A stretch of DNA of 40,071 nucleotides from NCBI GenBank assembly GCA_905620465.1, contig CAJQTO010000009.1, positions 1 to 40,071 on the forward strand, in the 5' to 3' direction. The notes beneath the pieces are model-generated. The model saw only the letters and a program-made list of their open reading frames with translations. It was not told the DNA's origin and searched no databases. Shown piece by piece: positions 1 to 7,700 of the stretch (positions within the stretch are counted from its first letter, which is position 1; the number at the start of each line of letters is the position of its first letter). A program made the translations under genes and the position numbers. Source of the DNA: an uncultured Candidatus Pelagibacter sp. (lineage in GTDB: Bacteria > Pseudomonadota > Alphaproteobacteria > Pelagibacterales > Pelagibacteraceae).

Positions 1-1403
1 CCAACAATTTCTTTAAATGAAATTGTTTTATGCTGTAAGTGAATCTCAGACAAAGTATCCATGTTGTGTCTATTTTTTCCAGCATCCAACACATAAGACA
101 TCAACATTGTGTCCTCCATTGAATTCATTTTTATTCCTTGTTTAAATAAAATAATAAAATCAAACTTAATATTTTGACCGATTTTTTTTACACTCTTGTC
201 CTCCAAAAGTGGTTTTAATTTTTTAATTACAGCTTCTTTTTTTAAACAGCCTTTAAACTTGTGTCCTATTGGAATATAACAGGCTTTACCAATTTTTGTG
301 CTTAATGAGATGCCAACTAAATCTGCTTGATGCGCATCTAATGAACTAGTTTCAGTATCAATTGCTAGCTCACCAGCTTCTTCTGCTTCATTAATCCACT
401 CATCTATTTCGTTTTCACTAGTGATTAGATGGTAATTTTTTTTATTTATGTTTTGTTGTTTTTTCTCAGGTTTTGCTTCTGTTGTGGCTTCTCCCAATTC
501 AGGCTCCCCATATGCAGAAATAACTGAACTTAGAAGTCTATTAAATTCCATTTCTCTTAAAAATTTATATAGCTTATCTTTATCAATCTCTTTCAAAAGA
601 AACTCTTCTATCTTTCTTTCGACTGGAACATCTTTCATTAGTGTTACTAATTTTTTACTAATAATTGCTTTATCTTTATTTTCTATAAGTGTTTCTCTTC
701 TTTTGTTTTGTTTTATTTCATGTGCGTTATCTAATAATATTTCTAAAGTGCCATATTTATTAATAAGTTCTGCTGCGGTTTTAACACCTATGCCCGGAAC
801 TCCAGGAACATTATCACTGCTATCACCCGCTAATGACTGCACATCAATTACTTTTTCTGGACCTACTCCAAATTTAGTTACTATGTCGTCTGGTGTTATA
901 AATTTGTTTTTCATTGGATCAAATAAACGAACATCTTTTCTGTATAATTGCATCAAGTCTTTATCGGAAGAAACTATCGTTACTTTGGCACCCTTCGCTA
1001 AAATTTGTTCTGCATAAGTTGCTATTAAATCATCTGCTTCATAATTTGGAAGATCTACAGATGGTAAATTAAAAGCGACTACCGATTTTCTTATATACTC
1101 AAACTGTGGTGCCAAATCATCAGGAGCTTCAGATCTATTTGCTTTGTAATCAGAGTAAATTTCGTTTCTAAAAGTTTTTCTGGCAGCATCAAAGATTACT
1201 GCAAAGTGAGTTGGCTTTTGCAAGTTTTCATTAGACTTTGAATCTTCTAGTAGTTTAAATAGCATGCTGCAAAAACCACTAACCGCACCTACAGGTAGAC
1301 CATCACTCTTTCTAGTTAGAGGTGGTAACGCGTAATAAGCTCTAAAAATATAACCTGACCCATCTATTAAATAAAAATGATCTGTTTTTTTTATTTTATC
1401 CAT
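1..1403 (-). CDS. polA: DNA polymerase I, N-terminal part (gene cut by window start)
   Basis: Replication and repair polymerase; about 467 codons are present and the rest lies beyond base 1. Reading down from the ATG at 1401-1403 gives an N-terminal 5'-3' exonuclease (FEN-like) domain with YLIDGSGYIFRAYYAL near residue 11, NYEADDLIATYA, and a helix-hairpin-helix stretch SLAGDSSDNVPGVPGIG. After a linker near residues 315-330 a 3'-5' exonuclease domain begins with AIDTETSSLDAH. Its DxE metal-binding pair is intact, so proofreading is probably active; in many bacteria this domain is degenerate. The polymerase domain is not in the window. The gene is divergent from the ABC ATPase, with about 51 AT-rich bases between the two starts. 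The identification is secure; only the missing C-terminal part is unseen. Confidence 0.96.
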   Translation of the reverse strand, partial: MDKIKKTDHFYLIDGSGYIFRAYYALPPLTRKSDGLPVGAVSGFCSMLFKLLEDSKSNENLQKPTHFAVIFDAARKTFRNEIYSDYKANRSEAPDDLAPQFEYIRKSVVAFNLPSVDLPNYEADDLIATYAEQILAKGAKVTIVSSDKDLMQLYRKDVRLFDPMKNKFITPDDIVTKFGVGPEKVIDVQSLAGDSSDNVPGVPGIGVKTAAELINKYGTLEILLDNAHEIKQNKRRETLIENKDKAIISKKLVTLMKDVPVERKIEEFLLKEIDKDKLYKFLREMEFNRLLSSVISAYGEPELGEATTEAKPEKKQQNINKKNYHLITSENEIDEWINEAEEAGELAIDTETSSLDAHQADLVGISLSTKIGKACYIPIGHKFKGCLKKEAVIKKLKPLLEDKSVKKIGQNIKFDFIILFKQGIKMNSMEDTMLMSYVLDAGKNRHNMDTLSEIHLQHKTISFKEIV

Positions 1404-1454
1404 TTAAATAATGTTATCTTAATTATTTTAAATATTGTAAATGTATTAACATTC

Positions 1455-2384
1455 ATGGATAAAAAAAATATATTATCTGTTAAAAATTTAGAAAAAATTT
1501 ACACTAGCAAAGAAGCATCTACTACCCATGCTTTAAATAATTTAAACTTGGACGTGAAAGAAGGGGAAATTTTTGGATTACTTGGACCAAATGGTGCCGG
1601 TAAAACAACTTTTATAAACATTTTAGCTGGAACTGTTATAAAAACATCAGGTCAAGTGAATGTATGGGGTTTCGACTTAGATAAAAACCCAAGACAAGTT
1701 AGGGCTTCTGTGGGCATTGTTCCCCAAGAAGTTAATCTTGATCCATTTTTTAGCCCAAGAAAACTATTAGAGTTGCAAGCTGGACTCTATGGTATCAAAA
1801 AAAAAAATAGAATAACTGATACCATTTTAAGATTAGTATCTTTAGAAAAACAGGCGGACAGCTATGCAAGAAGTCTATCAGGTGGAATGAAAAGAAGACT
1901 ATTGGTGGCTAAAGCTTTAGTTCACCAGCCTCCAATTATTTTTTTAGATGAACCAACAGCTGGTGTGGATGTTCAGTTGAGGAAAAATTTATGGAAAAAT
2001 GTAAAATTACTTAATGAACAAGGTGTAACTATAATTTTAACAACTCACTATCTTGAAGAAGCTGAAGAAATGTGTGATCGAATAGCAATACTGAATAAAG
2101 GAAATATGGTTGCTTTAGATAGTACTAAAAATCTTTTAGATAAAATTCAAACTAAAAAAGTGACAGTTAAAACTGATAAAAAAATTGATATAAAAGATGG
2201 GGATTTAGAATCTTTAAAGATTATATCAAATTTAGAAAATGAAATTTGTGTATCCTATGAAAAAAATACGATTAATATAGAAGAATTGATAAATTTAATT
2301 AAAAGAGATAATGCCAAAATTAAAGATATATCCACAGATGACGGTGATCTAGAAGATGTATTTCTTCGACTAATAAAAAACTAG
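1455..2384 (+). CDS. ABC-2 type transporter ATP-binding protein
   Basis: ATPase subunit of an ABC exporter-type system, cytoplasmic. I start it at the ATG at 1455 (309 aa); the frame is open upstream to 1377, but that part reads as translated intergenic DNA. It has Walker A GPNGAGKT at residues 44-51, Q-loop Gln91, signature LSGGM at 141-145, Walker B IIFLDEP at 161-167 and switch His198. The C-terminus DGDLEDVFLRL is typical of the NodI/CcmA/YadG branch, which pairs with an ABC-2 membrane protein. No such permease is adjacent: the next gene is bioY, whose known partners are EcfA-type ATPases of a different branch. The substrate is therefore unknown, and the permease may lie elsewhere. Family is certain, role is not. 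Confidence 0.9.
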   Translation: MDKKNILSVKNLEKIYTSKEASTTHALNNLNLDVKEGEIFGLLGPNGAGKTTFINILAGTVIKTSGQVNVWGFDLDKNPRQVRASVGIVPQEVNLDPFFSPRKLLELQAGLYGIKKKNRITDTILRLVSLEKQADSYARSLSGGMKRRLLVAKALVHQPPIIFLDEPTAGVDVQLRKNLWKNVKLLNEQGVTIILTTHYLEEAEEMCDRIAILNKGNMVALDSTKNLLDKIQTKKVTVKTDKKIDIKDGDLESLKIISNLENEICVSYEKNTINIEELINLIKRDNAKIKDISTDDGDLEDVFLRLIKN

Positions 2385-2480
2385 ATTATTATAAAGATAA
2401 ATAGTAAGCTTATATTAATATGGAGTTATTAAAAACAAATTCAAATCAAAAAAATATTAAAAACATTTTTTTTAATATTC

Positions 2481-2972
2481 GTGGGCTCTTTAGCATTAAC
2501 TCTATCTGCAAAATTAAAAATACCCTTCTACCCTGTGCCTATGACAATGCAAACTTTTGTTGTTCTTTTTTTAGGAGTGGCATTTGGATATAAAATTGGT
2601 CTTGCGACAGTTAGTGTTTACCTTATTGAGGGGATAATTGGAATCCCTGTTTTTTCTAATTCACCTGAAAAGGGTGTTGGCTTAGTTTATTTTATGGGTC
2701 CAACTATGGGATATTTAATAGGATTTTTAACTGCCGTTTTTTTAGCGGGCTACTTAAACTTTGAAAATAATATTTTTTTAATTTTTATCAAACTCATATT
2801 GGCTGTTTCTACAGTTTATATACTTGGGGTTTTTTGGCTTGGAAATTTAATTGGTTGGGAAAAGCCAATCATTCAATTAGGTGTAACACCTTTTATGTTG
2901 GCTGAATTTTTTAAAATTTGTCTATTAACTTTGTTAACTAAAAAAATTATTAAGTTTAGAAAATTTATCTAG
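2481..2972 (+). CDS. bioY: Biotin transporter BioY (apparent 5' frameshift)
   Basis: Substrate-binding membrane component (S-component) of an energy-coupling-factor type biotin importer. The family pattern IPFYPVPMTMQTFVVLFLG is followed by several hydrophobic helices and VYLIEGIIGIPVF, all typical of BioY. The uninterrupted frame can only begin at GTG 2481 (163 aa), which cuts into the first helix and has no visible ribosome-binding site. In another frame an ATG at 2420 starts MELLKTNSNQKNIKN. Removing one T from the run of eight T at 2466-2473 joins the two into a normal 183-residue BioY. So this is either a real frameshift, a slippage site or a sequence error. The 3' end overlaps the convergent regA by 8 bases. 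Biotin uptake would fit the known vitamin dependence of SAR11. Confidence 0.88.
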   Translation: MGSLALTLSAKLKIPFYPVPMTMQTFVVLFLGVAFGYKIGLATVSVYLIEGIIGIPVFSNSPEKGVGLVYFMGPTMGYLIGFLTAVFLAGYLNFENNIFLIFIKLILAVSTVYILGVFWLGNLIGWEKPIIQLGVTPFMLAEFFKICLLTLLTKKIIKFRKFI

Positions 2973-3537
2973 GTGATCTTTTAGACAGTATTCTTTGCAA
3001 TGTTCTTCTATGCATTTTGAGTCTTCTAGCAGTTTCAGAAACATTTCTATTGCATAATTCAAAAACTCGATGAATATGTTCCCATTTTACTCTATCGGCT
3101 GACATTGGGTTTTCCGGTGCTTGAGCTTTTTTATCTGGGTCTGCTAACAGTGCTTTTTCTACATCATCAGCATCTGCCGGTTTGGCTAAATAATCAATAG
3201 CACCTTCTTTAATCGCAGCTACAGCAGTTGGTATATTTCCATAGCCAGTTAACATAATAATTCTACTTTTGGGATTTGATGATTGTATTTTTTTTACAAC
3301 CTCTAGTCCATTACCATCTTCCAATCTAAGATCAACCACAGCAAATGCAGGACTTTTTTGTATAACAGCTTCTATTCCTTTTTTTACACCTTGGGCTTGA
3401 AAAACTTCAAATCCTTTTTTCTCCATTGCTCTAGCGAGTCTATCCCTAAAAGGGTTGTCATCGTCTACAATTAACAGCGATTTATTGTCAAAATCACTTA
3501 TTTTTTTGAAATTACTTGTTTCAGCCATGATGTTCAT
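2965..3537 (-). CDS. regA: RegA/ActR/PrrA family response regulator
   Basis: Two-component transcription regulator; in other Alphaproteobacteria the RegB/RegA pair controls redox-responsive energy genes. The receiver domain (residues 20-130) has acidic residues at 25-27, phosphoacceptor Asp69 in VVDLRLEDG, Thr97 and Lys119 in YLAKP. A short linker with several prolines leads to a Fis-type helix-turn-helix near 165-185 (NVSETARRLKMHRRTLQRIL), the hallmark of this family. The length of 190 aa is normal. Start is either ATG 3535-3537 or three codons later (MAETSNF), which looks equally good. No RegB sensor kinase is in the window. The stop lies inside the 3' end of the convergent bioY, with no room for a terminator. 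Confidence 0.93.
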   Translation of the reverse strand: MNIMAETSNFKKISDFDNKSLLIVDDDNPFRDRLARAMEKKGFEVFQAQGVKKGIEAVIQKSPAFAVVDLRLEDGNGLEVVKKIQSSNPKSRIIMLTGYGNIPTAVAAIKEGAIDYLAKPADADDVEKALLADPDKKAQAPENPMSADRVKWEHIHRVFELCNRNVSETARRLKMHRRTLQRILSKRSPR

Positions 3538-3618
3538 GTGGTTATTAATTTAACAAATTCAATACCTATTATTTACTTTACATTAATTAATTATTACCTT
3601 AATTGCATAAATTGTATG

Positions 3619-3650
3619 AAAGTTTTTAATTATTATTAAAAACTTTTTTT
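3619..3650 (+). terminator. Hairpin plus T-run in the leader of the polyamine operon
   Basis: A perfect 12-bp inverted repeat (AAAGTTTTTAAT at 3619-3630, ATTAAAAACTTT at 3635-3646) encloses a 4-base loop TATT and runs into seven T at 3644-3650. On the + strand it has the shape of an intrinsic terminator, but it ends no gene: it sits between the divergent regA and the decarboxylase gene, about 30 bases before the start codon. The stem is almost all A-T, so it may be weak. It could be a leader attenuator, a block to transcription running in from upstream, or a palindromic operator. Confidence 0.5.
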
Positions 3651-3677
3651 TATTAAATTTTTTTAGGGCCATATAAA

Positions 3678-4856
3678 ATGCAAAAATTTAAAACTGTTGA
3701 CGACCTTATAAGTCAACTAAAACCAGAAAGACCAGTTTATTGTATCAGAAAAAAATCGATACATGTTGCCTCAAAAACATTCCAAAATAAATTTTCTGGT
3801 AAAATCTTATATGCTGTAAAAACAAACCCACACCCAGAGGTTCTAAAAACTATTGTGGAAAGTGGTATTGAAAATTTTGATGTAGCGTCAATTAAAGAAA
3901 TTGAAGATATAAAAAGAATAAACCCCAACGCAAAATGCTCTTATATGCATACCGTGAAGAGTAGAGAAAGTATAAAAGAAGCTTATTTTAAATATAATAT
4001 AAAAGCATACTCACTAGATACAAAAGATGAGCTTATAAAGATTATAGAATCTACAAATCATGCCAAAGATTTAGAGTTATTTGTGAGGGTTGCAGTATCA
4101 AATGAACACGCTGAAATAGATTTATCAAAGAAGTTTGGAGCTCTTAGTTCTGAGGCGTCTGGTTTATTACGATTAACAAAACAATATGCAAAAAAAATTG
4201 GCCTAAGTTTTCATGTTGGTTCTCAGTGTATGCATCCAATCTCATATGCTAAAGGAATCACGGAAATAGGAAATATAATTAAAAGAACAAAAATTTCCCT
4301 AGATTATATTAATATCGGTGGTGGTTTCCCAACAATCTACCCTGACTTAATTCCACAATCTTTAGATAACTATTTTGAAGAAATAAAAAGAAGTTTGGAA
4401 AATTTAAAATTAGTGAAACTTCCAGAAATAATGTGTGAACCTGGTAGAGCGATAGTTGCAGAAAGTGGATCAACAATTGTAAGGGTAAATTTAAGAAAAA
4501 AACAAAAACTGTATATTAATGATGGTACATATGGAACTCTCTTTGATGCTGGGACACCCAATATAGTTTTCCCCTCTCGTTTAATTAAAAATGAAAAAAT
4601 AATATCTAAAAAATTAACAGCGTTTAATTTTTATGGGCCAACCTGTGACAGCATGGATTATATGAAAGGACCCTTTTTACTTCCAAATAGTATTAAAGAA
4701 AATGATTACATAGAATTAGGTCAACTTGGTTCATATGGTTTAACTTTTAGAACACAATTTAACGGTTTTTACTCAGATGAAATCTATGAAGTTGAGGATG
4801 ATCCAATTATGACAATGTATGCTAAAGACATTGATAAAGCTGTATTAGTTGCTTAA
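3678..4856 (+). CDS. Ornithine/lysine decarboxylase, fold III PLP enzyme
   Basis: Cytoplasmic PLP decarboxylase making putrescine from ornithine (or cadaverine from lysine). The 392 aa form an alanine-racemase-type barrel plus a C-terminal beta domain. PLP lysine is Lys48 in YAVKTNP; FHVGSQ at 178-183, the glycine loop IGGGFP at 213-218 and EPGR at 254-257 bind the phosphate. Cys323 and Asp324 in GPTCDSMD match the catalytic Cys and substrate Asp of the ODC family and exclude diaminopimelate decarboxylase. Sequence alone does not settle ornithine versus lysine preference. AGGG at 3665-3668 is a possible ribosome-binding site nine bases before the ATG. The stop overlaps the next start by one base (TAATG), so the genes are probably translationally coupled. 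Confidence 0.92.
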   Translation: MQKFKTVDDLISQLKPERPVYCIRKKSIHVASKTFQNKFSGKILYAVKTNPHPEVLKTIVESGIENFDVASIKEIEDIKRINPNAKCSYMHTVKSRESIKEAYFKYNIKAYSLDTKDELIKIIESTNHAKDLELFVRVAVSNEHAEIDLSKKFGALSSEASGLLRLTKQYAKKIGLSFHVGSQCMHPISYAKGITEIGNIIKRTKISLDYINIGGGFPTIYPDLIPQSLDNYFEEIKRSLENLKLVKLPEIMCEPGRAIVAESGSTIVRVNLRKKQKLYINDGTYGTLFDAGTPNIVFPSRLIKNEKIISKKLTAFNFYGPTCDSMDYMKGPFLLPNSIKENDYIELGQLGSYGLTFRTQFNGFYSDEIYEVEDDPIMTMYAKDIDKAVLVA

Positions 4857-5899
4857 TGTCAGAAAAAAAAATTCTAGGTCATAACAGTAAAAAAGATTTC
4901 TTAAAAAATCCAGTAGAGCATATTGATATTACCTCCTTTGACTCTAGAAAGATTATTTCATCGATGGAAAAAATGTCCTTTGTTTCAAGAGAAACTGCAA
5001 ATGCTACTAATATCTTTAACGAAATGATTGGAGATAAAGATTGTACTATTTTTTTAACTCTTGCAGGATCAACATCTGCCGCAGGTTGTATGAATATTTA
5101 CAAAGACTTAGTTAAATACAATATGGTGGATGCAATTATTGCTACTGGCGCCTCTATAGTAGATATGGATTTTTTTGAAGCCTTAGGTTTTAAACATTAT
5201 CAGGGTTCACAATTCCAAGACGATACTGAATTAAGAAAAAACTATATTGATAGAATTTACGATACTTACATTGACGAAGAAGAATTGCAGGAATGTGACA
5301 AAAGGATATGTGAAATTGCAGACTCTTTGGAGCCAAGAAGTTATACTTCACGAGAATTTATTCAAGAAATGGGAAAATATTTAAAAAAAAATTCTAAGAA
5401 AAAAGACTCTTTAATTGAAACAGCATATGACAATAATGTTCCAATATTTTGTCCTGCCTTTACAGATTCAAGCGCAGGGTTTGGTTTGGTTATTCACCAA
5501 GAAAAAAATCCAAAAAAACATATAACTATAGACTCTATTAGAGAACTTCGTGAACTAACTGAAATAAAAATACAATCAAAAGGATCTGGTCTTTTTATGA
5601 TTGGTGGTGGTGTTCCTAAAAACTTTGTTCAAGATACAGTTATTTGCGCTGAACTATTAGGTAAAGAAGTTGAGATGCACAAATATGCAGTTCAAATTAC
5701 TGTCGCAGACTCTAGAGATGGTGCATGTAGCAGTTCTACCTTAAAAGAAGCAAGTTCTTGGGGTAAAGTAGATATAGCAAAAGAACAAATGGTTTTTGCA
5801 GAAGCCACTAGTGTTTTACCTTTAATTGCAAGTGATGCTTATCACACAGGTAACTGGAAAAAGAGAACTAGAAAAAATTTCTCAAAGATATTTGGATAA
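4856..5899 (+). CDS. Deoxyhypusine-synthase-like protein, probable polyamine enzyme
   Basis: Member of the deoxyhypusine synthase (DHS) fold, an NAD-dependent aminobutyl transferase family; 347 aa, near full length. GSTSAAGCM near 71-79 and IATGAS at 95-100 match the Rossmann-like core; GGGVPKN at 250-256 and SWGK with Lys304 match the site where DHS forms its covalent imine intermediate. Compared with human DHS from memory, the His and Asn that contact the substrate after GGGxxK appear here as Asn256 and Asp260, so the substrate probably differs. Bacteria generally lack eIF5A, the DHS protein target. Plant homospermidine synthase evolved from DHS, and lying between a decarboxylase and an agmatinase-like gene, a homospermidine-forming role is a reasonable but unproven guess. 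Confidence 0.85.
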   Translation: MSEKKILGHNSKKDFLKNPVEHIDITSFDSRKIISSMEKMSFVSRETANATNIFNEMIGDKDCTIFLTLAGSTSAAGCMNIYKDLVKYNMVDAIIATGASIVDMDFFEALGFKHYQGSQFQDDTELRKNYIDRIYDTYIDEEELQECDKRICEIADSLEPRSYTSREFIQEMGKYLKKNSKKKDSLIETAYDNNVPIFCPAFTDSSAGFGLVIHQEKNPKKHITIDSIRELRELTEIKIQSKGSGLFMIGGGVPKNFVQDTVICAELLGKEVEMHKYAVQITVADSRDGACSSSTLKEASSWGKVDIAKEQMVFAEATSVLPLIASDAYHTGNWKKRTRKNFSKIFG

Positions 5900-5902
5900 A
5901 AA

Positions 5903-6778
5903 TTGAAATATCTTTCAAATAAAAATGGATTTCTTGGAATTGATAATAATATAAATTTTAAAGAGAAAGTGGTGGTTGTTCCTTTTGGCTTGGAAAAAAC
6001 TGTCAGCTATGGTGGTGGCACTAGAAATGGTCCTAAAGAAATTATCAAAGCTTCACACCAAGTAGAATTATATGATGAAGAGTTACACTGTGAACCCTAT
6101 AAAAAAATTGGAATTAAAACATTAAAACCTTTCAAAATTCATAAAGACATAAAAAAAGCTCTTAAGAAAATGTCAGATATAAATGAAGAAATTTTAGACA
6201 AAAAACTTTTTCCTATTACATTTGGTGGTGAACACTCAATTACACCCGGATGTATTGCTCCATTTGTAAAAAAATACAAAAAAATATGCTTACTACATTT
6301 TGATGCACATGCAGATTTAAGAGAAAGTTATAATGGTGAAAAATTTTCACATGCGTCAGCAATTAAAAGATGTTTAGATCATAAAAATGTTTCTATAATA
6401 TCATTTGGTATAAGAAACATATCTAAAAGTGAAATACCTTTTTTAAAAAAAAATTTATCAAGAATTAATATTTTTTGGGCTAAAGATAAACTGAAATGGG
6501 ATCTAAAAAAATTTAAAAAAATGATAAAAAATAAAACTGTTTATCTAACCTTTGATGTTGATGGTTTGGATTCAAGCATTATGCCAGCAACAGGCACTCC
6601 TGAACCAGGTGGATTGTTATGGGATGAGACTTTAAATATTATAAGAATAGCTGCAAAAAATTCTAATATAGTTGGTGCGGATATAAATGAATTATCACCA
6701 ATAAAAGGTTTTAATTCTTATAACTTTTTAGTAGCTAAACTTGCTTATAAAATTTTATCTTATAAATTTTTATATTAA
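5903..6778 (+). CDS. Agmatinase-like ureohydrolase
   Basis: Binuclear Mn enzyme of the arginase/agmatinase superfamily, 291 aa, cytoplasmic. Metal ligands are all present: His111 in GGEHS, Asp134, His136 and Asp138 in DAHAD, Asp218 and Asp220 in DVDGLD. SITPG after GGEH and LRESYNGEKFSHAS resemble agmatinase (SpeB) more than arginase, so agmatine to putrescine plus urea is the likeliest reaction; guanidinobutyrase-type activity cannot be excluded. The start is a TTG at 5903, three bases after the preceding stop, with no ATG available nearby. It closes the polyamine operon, and its 3' end overlaps the convergent yhhQ-like gene by four bases. No arginine decarboxylase is visible to supply agmatine. 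Confidence 0.88.
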   Translation: MKYLSNKNGFLGIDNNINFKEKVVVVPFGLEKTVSYGGGTRNGPKEIIKASHQVELYDEELHCEPYKKIGIKTLKPFKIHKDIKKALKKMSDINEEILDKKLFPITFGGEHSITPGCIAPFVKKYKKICLLHFDAHADLRESYNGEKFSHASAIKRCLDHKNVSIISFGIRNISKSEIPFLKKNLSRINIFWAKDKLKWDLKKFKKMIKNKTVYLTFDVDGLDSSIMPATGTPEPGGLLWDETLNIIRIAAKNSNIVGADINELSPIKGFNSYNFLVAKLAYKILSYKFLY

Positions 6779-7329
6779 GCTTTTGAATCTTTAACGGTTC
6801 CCAACAATAATCTGAATGGAATGAGCATCAACAATGCAACAAATACTTTAACAGCCAAATCTCCTAAGGATAAAGTTATCCAAGGTATACCTGTGGCGTA
6901 AAAAGATATTGAGAAAAATAAAAAGGTATCAATCGTAGAACCAATTAGTGACGATGTTAATGGTGCCACAAACCATTTTTTTTTTCTTAATTGGTCAAAA
7001 ATTTGAACATCTAATAATTGTGCAACTAGAAATGCTGTTCCAGATCCAATAGCTATTCTAACTGAAATTAAATCTGCAAAGTTTATTGAAAAAAATAACG
7101 TAAATATAATTCCTATAGTAAATCCAGTATAAACAACTTTTCTAGCAATAATTTTTCCATAAGATCTGTTTGCTAAATCTGTTATCAAAAATGCAATTGG
7201 ATAACTAAAAGCTCCATAAGTTAATATTTGTTCCAGTTCATAATACTTAATTGGAAATTGTACTAAATAATTTGAAGCTAATACAATAACTCCCATTATA
7301 AATGAGAGCATCATAAAAAGCTTGTTCAT
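6775..7329 (-). CDS. yhhQ: VUT-family transporter, probable queuosine precursor importer
   Basis: Inner-membrane protein of 184 aa with about six hydrophobic segments, matching the VUT/YhhQ family (Vut_1). E. coli YhhQ imports queuosine precursors (preQ0/preQ1). Family-like features are YGAFSYPIAFLITDL near 38-52, NRSYGK at 54-59, and SGTAFLVAQLLDVQIFD near 96-112. Its ATG overlaps the rpmB stop by one base, so it is co-transcribed and probably translationally coupled. Placement beside a ribosomal protein gene fits a tRNA-modification role but does not prove it. Substrate is inferred from the family only. Confidence 0.82.
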   Translation of the reverse strand: MNKLFMMLSFIMGVIVLASNYLVQFPIKYYELEQILTYGAFSYPIAFLITDLANRSYGKIIARKVVYTGFTIGIIFTLFFSINFADLISVRIAIGSGTAFLVAQLLDVQIFDQLRKKKWFVAPLTSSLIGSTIDTFLFFSISFYATGIPWITLSLGDLAVKVFVALLMLIPFRLLLGTVKDSKA

Positions 7330-7643
7330 TAAGCTGATTTAGCTGGGGATACTTTTTTAATAAATGGTGATTTAATTAATATACTTTTTTTTAATTTTTT
7401 TAATCTTGGAGAAATGTTTTTGTTTTTTACAGTCTTTAAGAATTGATCAAAAGTACCTTTTTTATCAACACACCTTACACCTGCATTACTTACTGTTAAT
7501 GTTAAACTTCTTTTTAAAAGTTCACTTGTAAATTTAGCTTTTTTTAAATTGGGTAAAAATCTTCTTTTTGTCTTATTGTTAGCATGACTAACGTTGTGAC
7601 CCTTCATGGGTATTTTTCCAGTTAATTCACATTTTTTAGACAT
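7329..7643 (-). CDS. rpmB: 50S ribosomal protein L28
   Basis: Small basic ribosomal protein, 104 aa, close to the usual alphaproteobacterial length. [10 protein letters not shown] at the N-terminus, [19 protein letters not shown] near 15-33 and the [13 protein letters not shown] segment are characteristic of L28. It carries only scattered cysteines rather than the paired CxxC motifs of zinc-binding forms. The stop overlaps the next gene's ATG by one base. A good promoter lies just upstream at 7657-7685, so the gene can be expressed independently of pyrD, whose stop is 57 bases away. Confidence 0.96.
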   Translation of the reverse strand: MSKKCELTGKIPMKGHNVSHANNKTKRRFLPNLKKAKFTSELLKRSLTLTVSNAGVRCVDKKGTFDQFLKTVKNKNISPRLKKLKKSILIKSPFIKKVSPAKSA

Positions 7644-7656
7644 AATATTTAGTGAC

Positions 7657-7685
7657 TATATAAGAGGTGATTCTGACATCGTCAA
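7657..7685 (-). promoter_or_regulatory. Probable sigma-70 type promoter of rpmB
   Basis: On the minus strand TTGACG (7685-7680) and TATATA (7662-7657) are separated by exactly 17 bases, close to the bacterial housekeeping consensus. The predicted transcription start, near 7650, is only about seven bases before the rpmB ATG, so the message would be nearly leaderless. Seen directly as sequence; promoter function is inferred. Confidence 0.6.
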
Positions 7686-7700
7686 GTTTATTAGAATCAA

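Noticed and set aside
448..1017. 189-codon open frame on the + strand
   Set aside because: It is antisense to polA, whose domain motifs are clear; the product is low-complexity Ser/Leu sequence.
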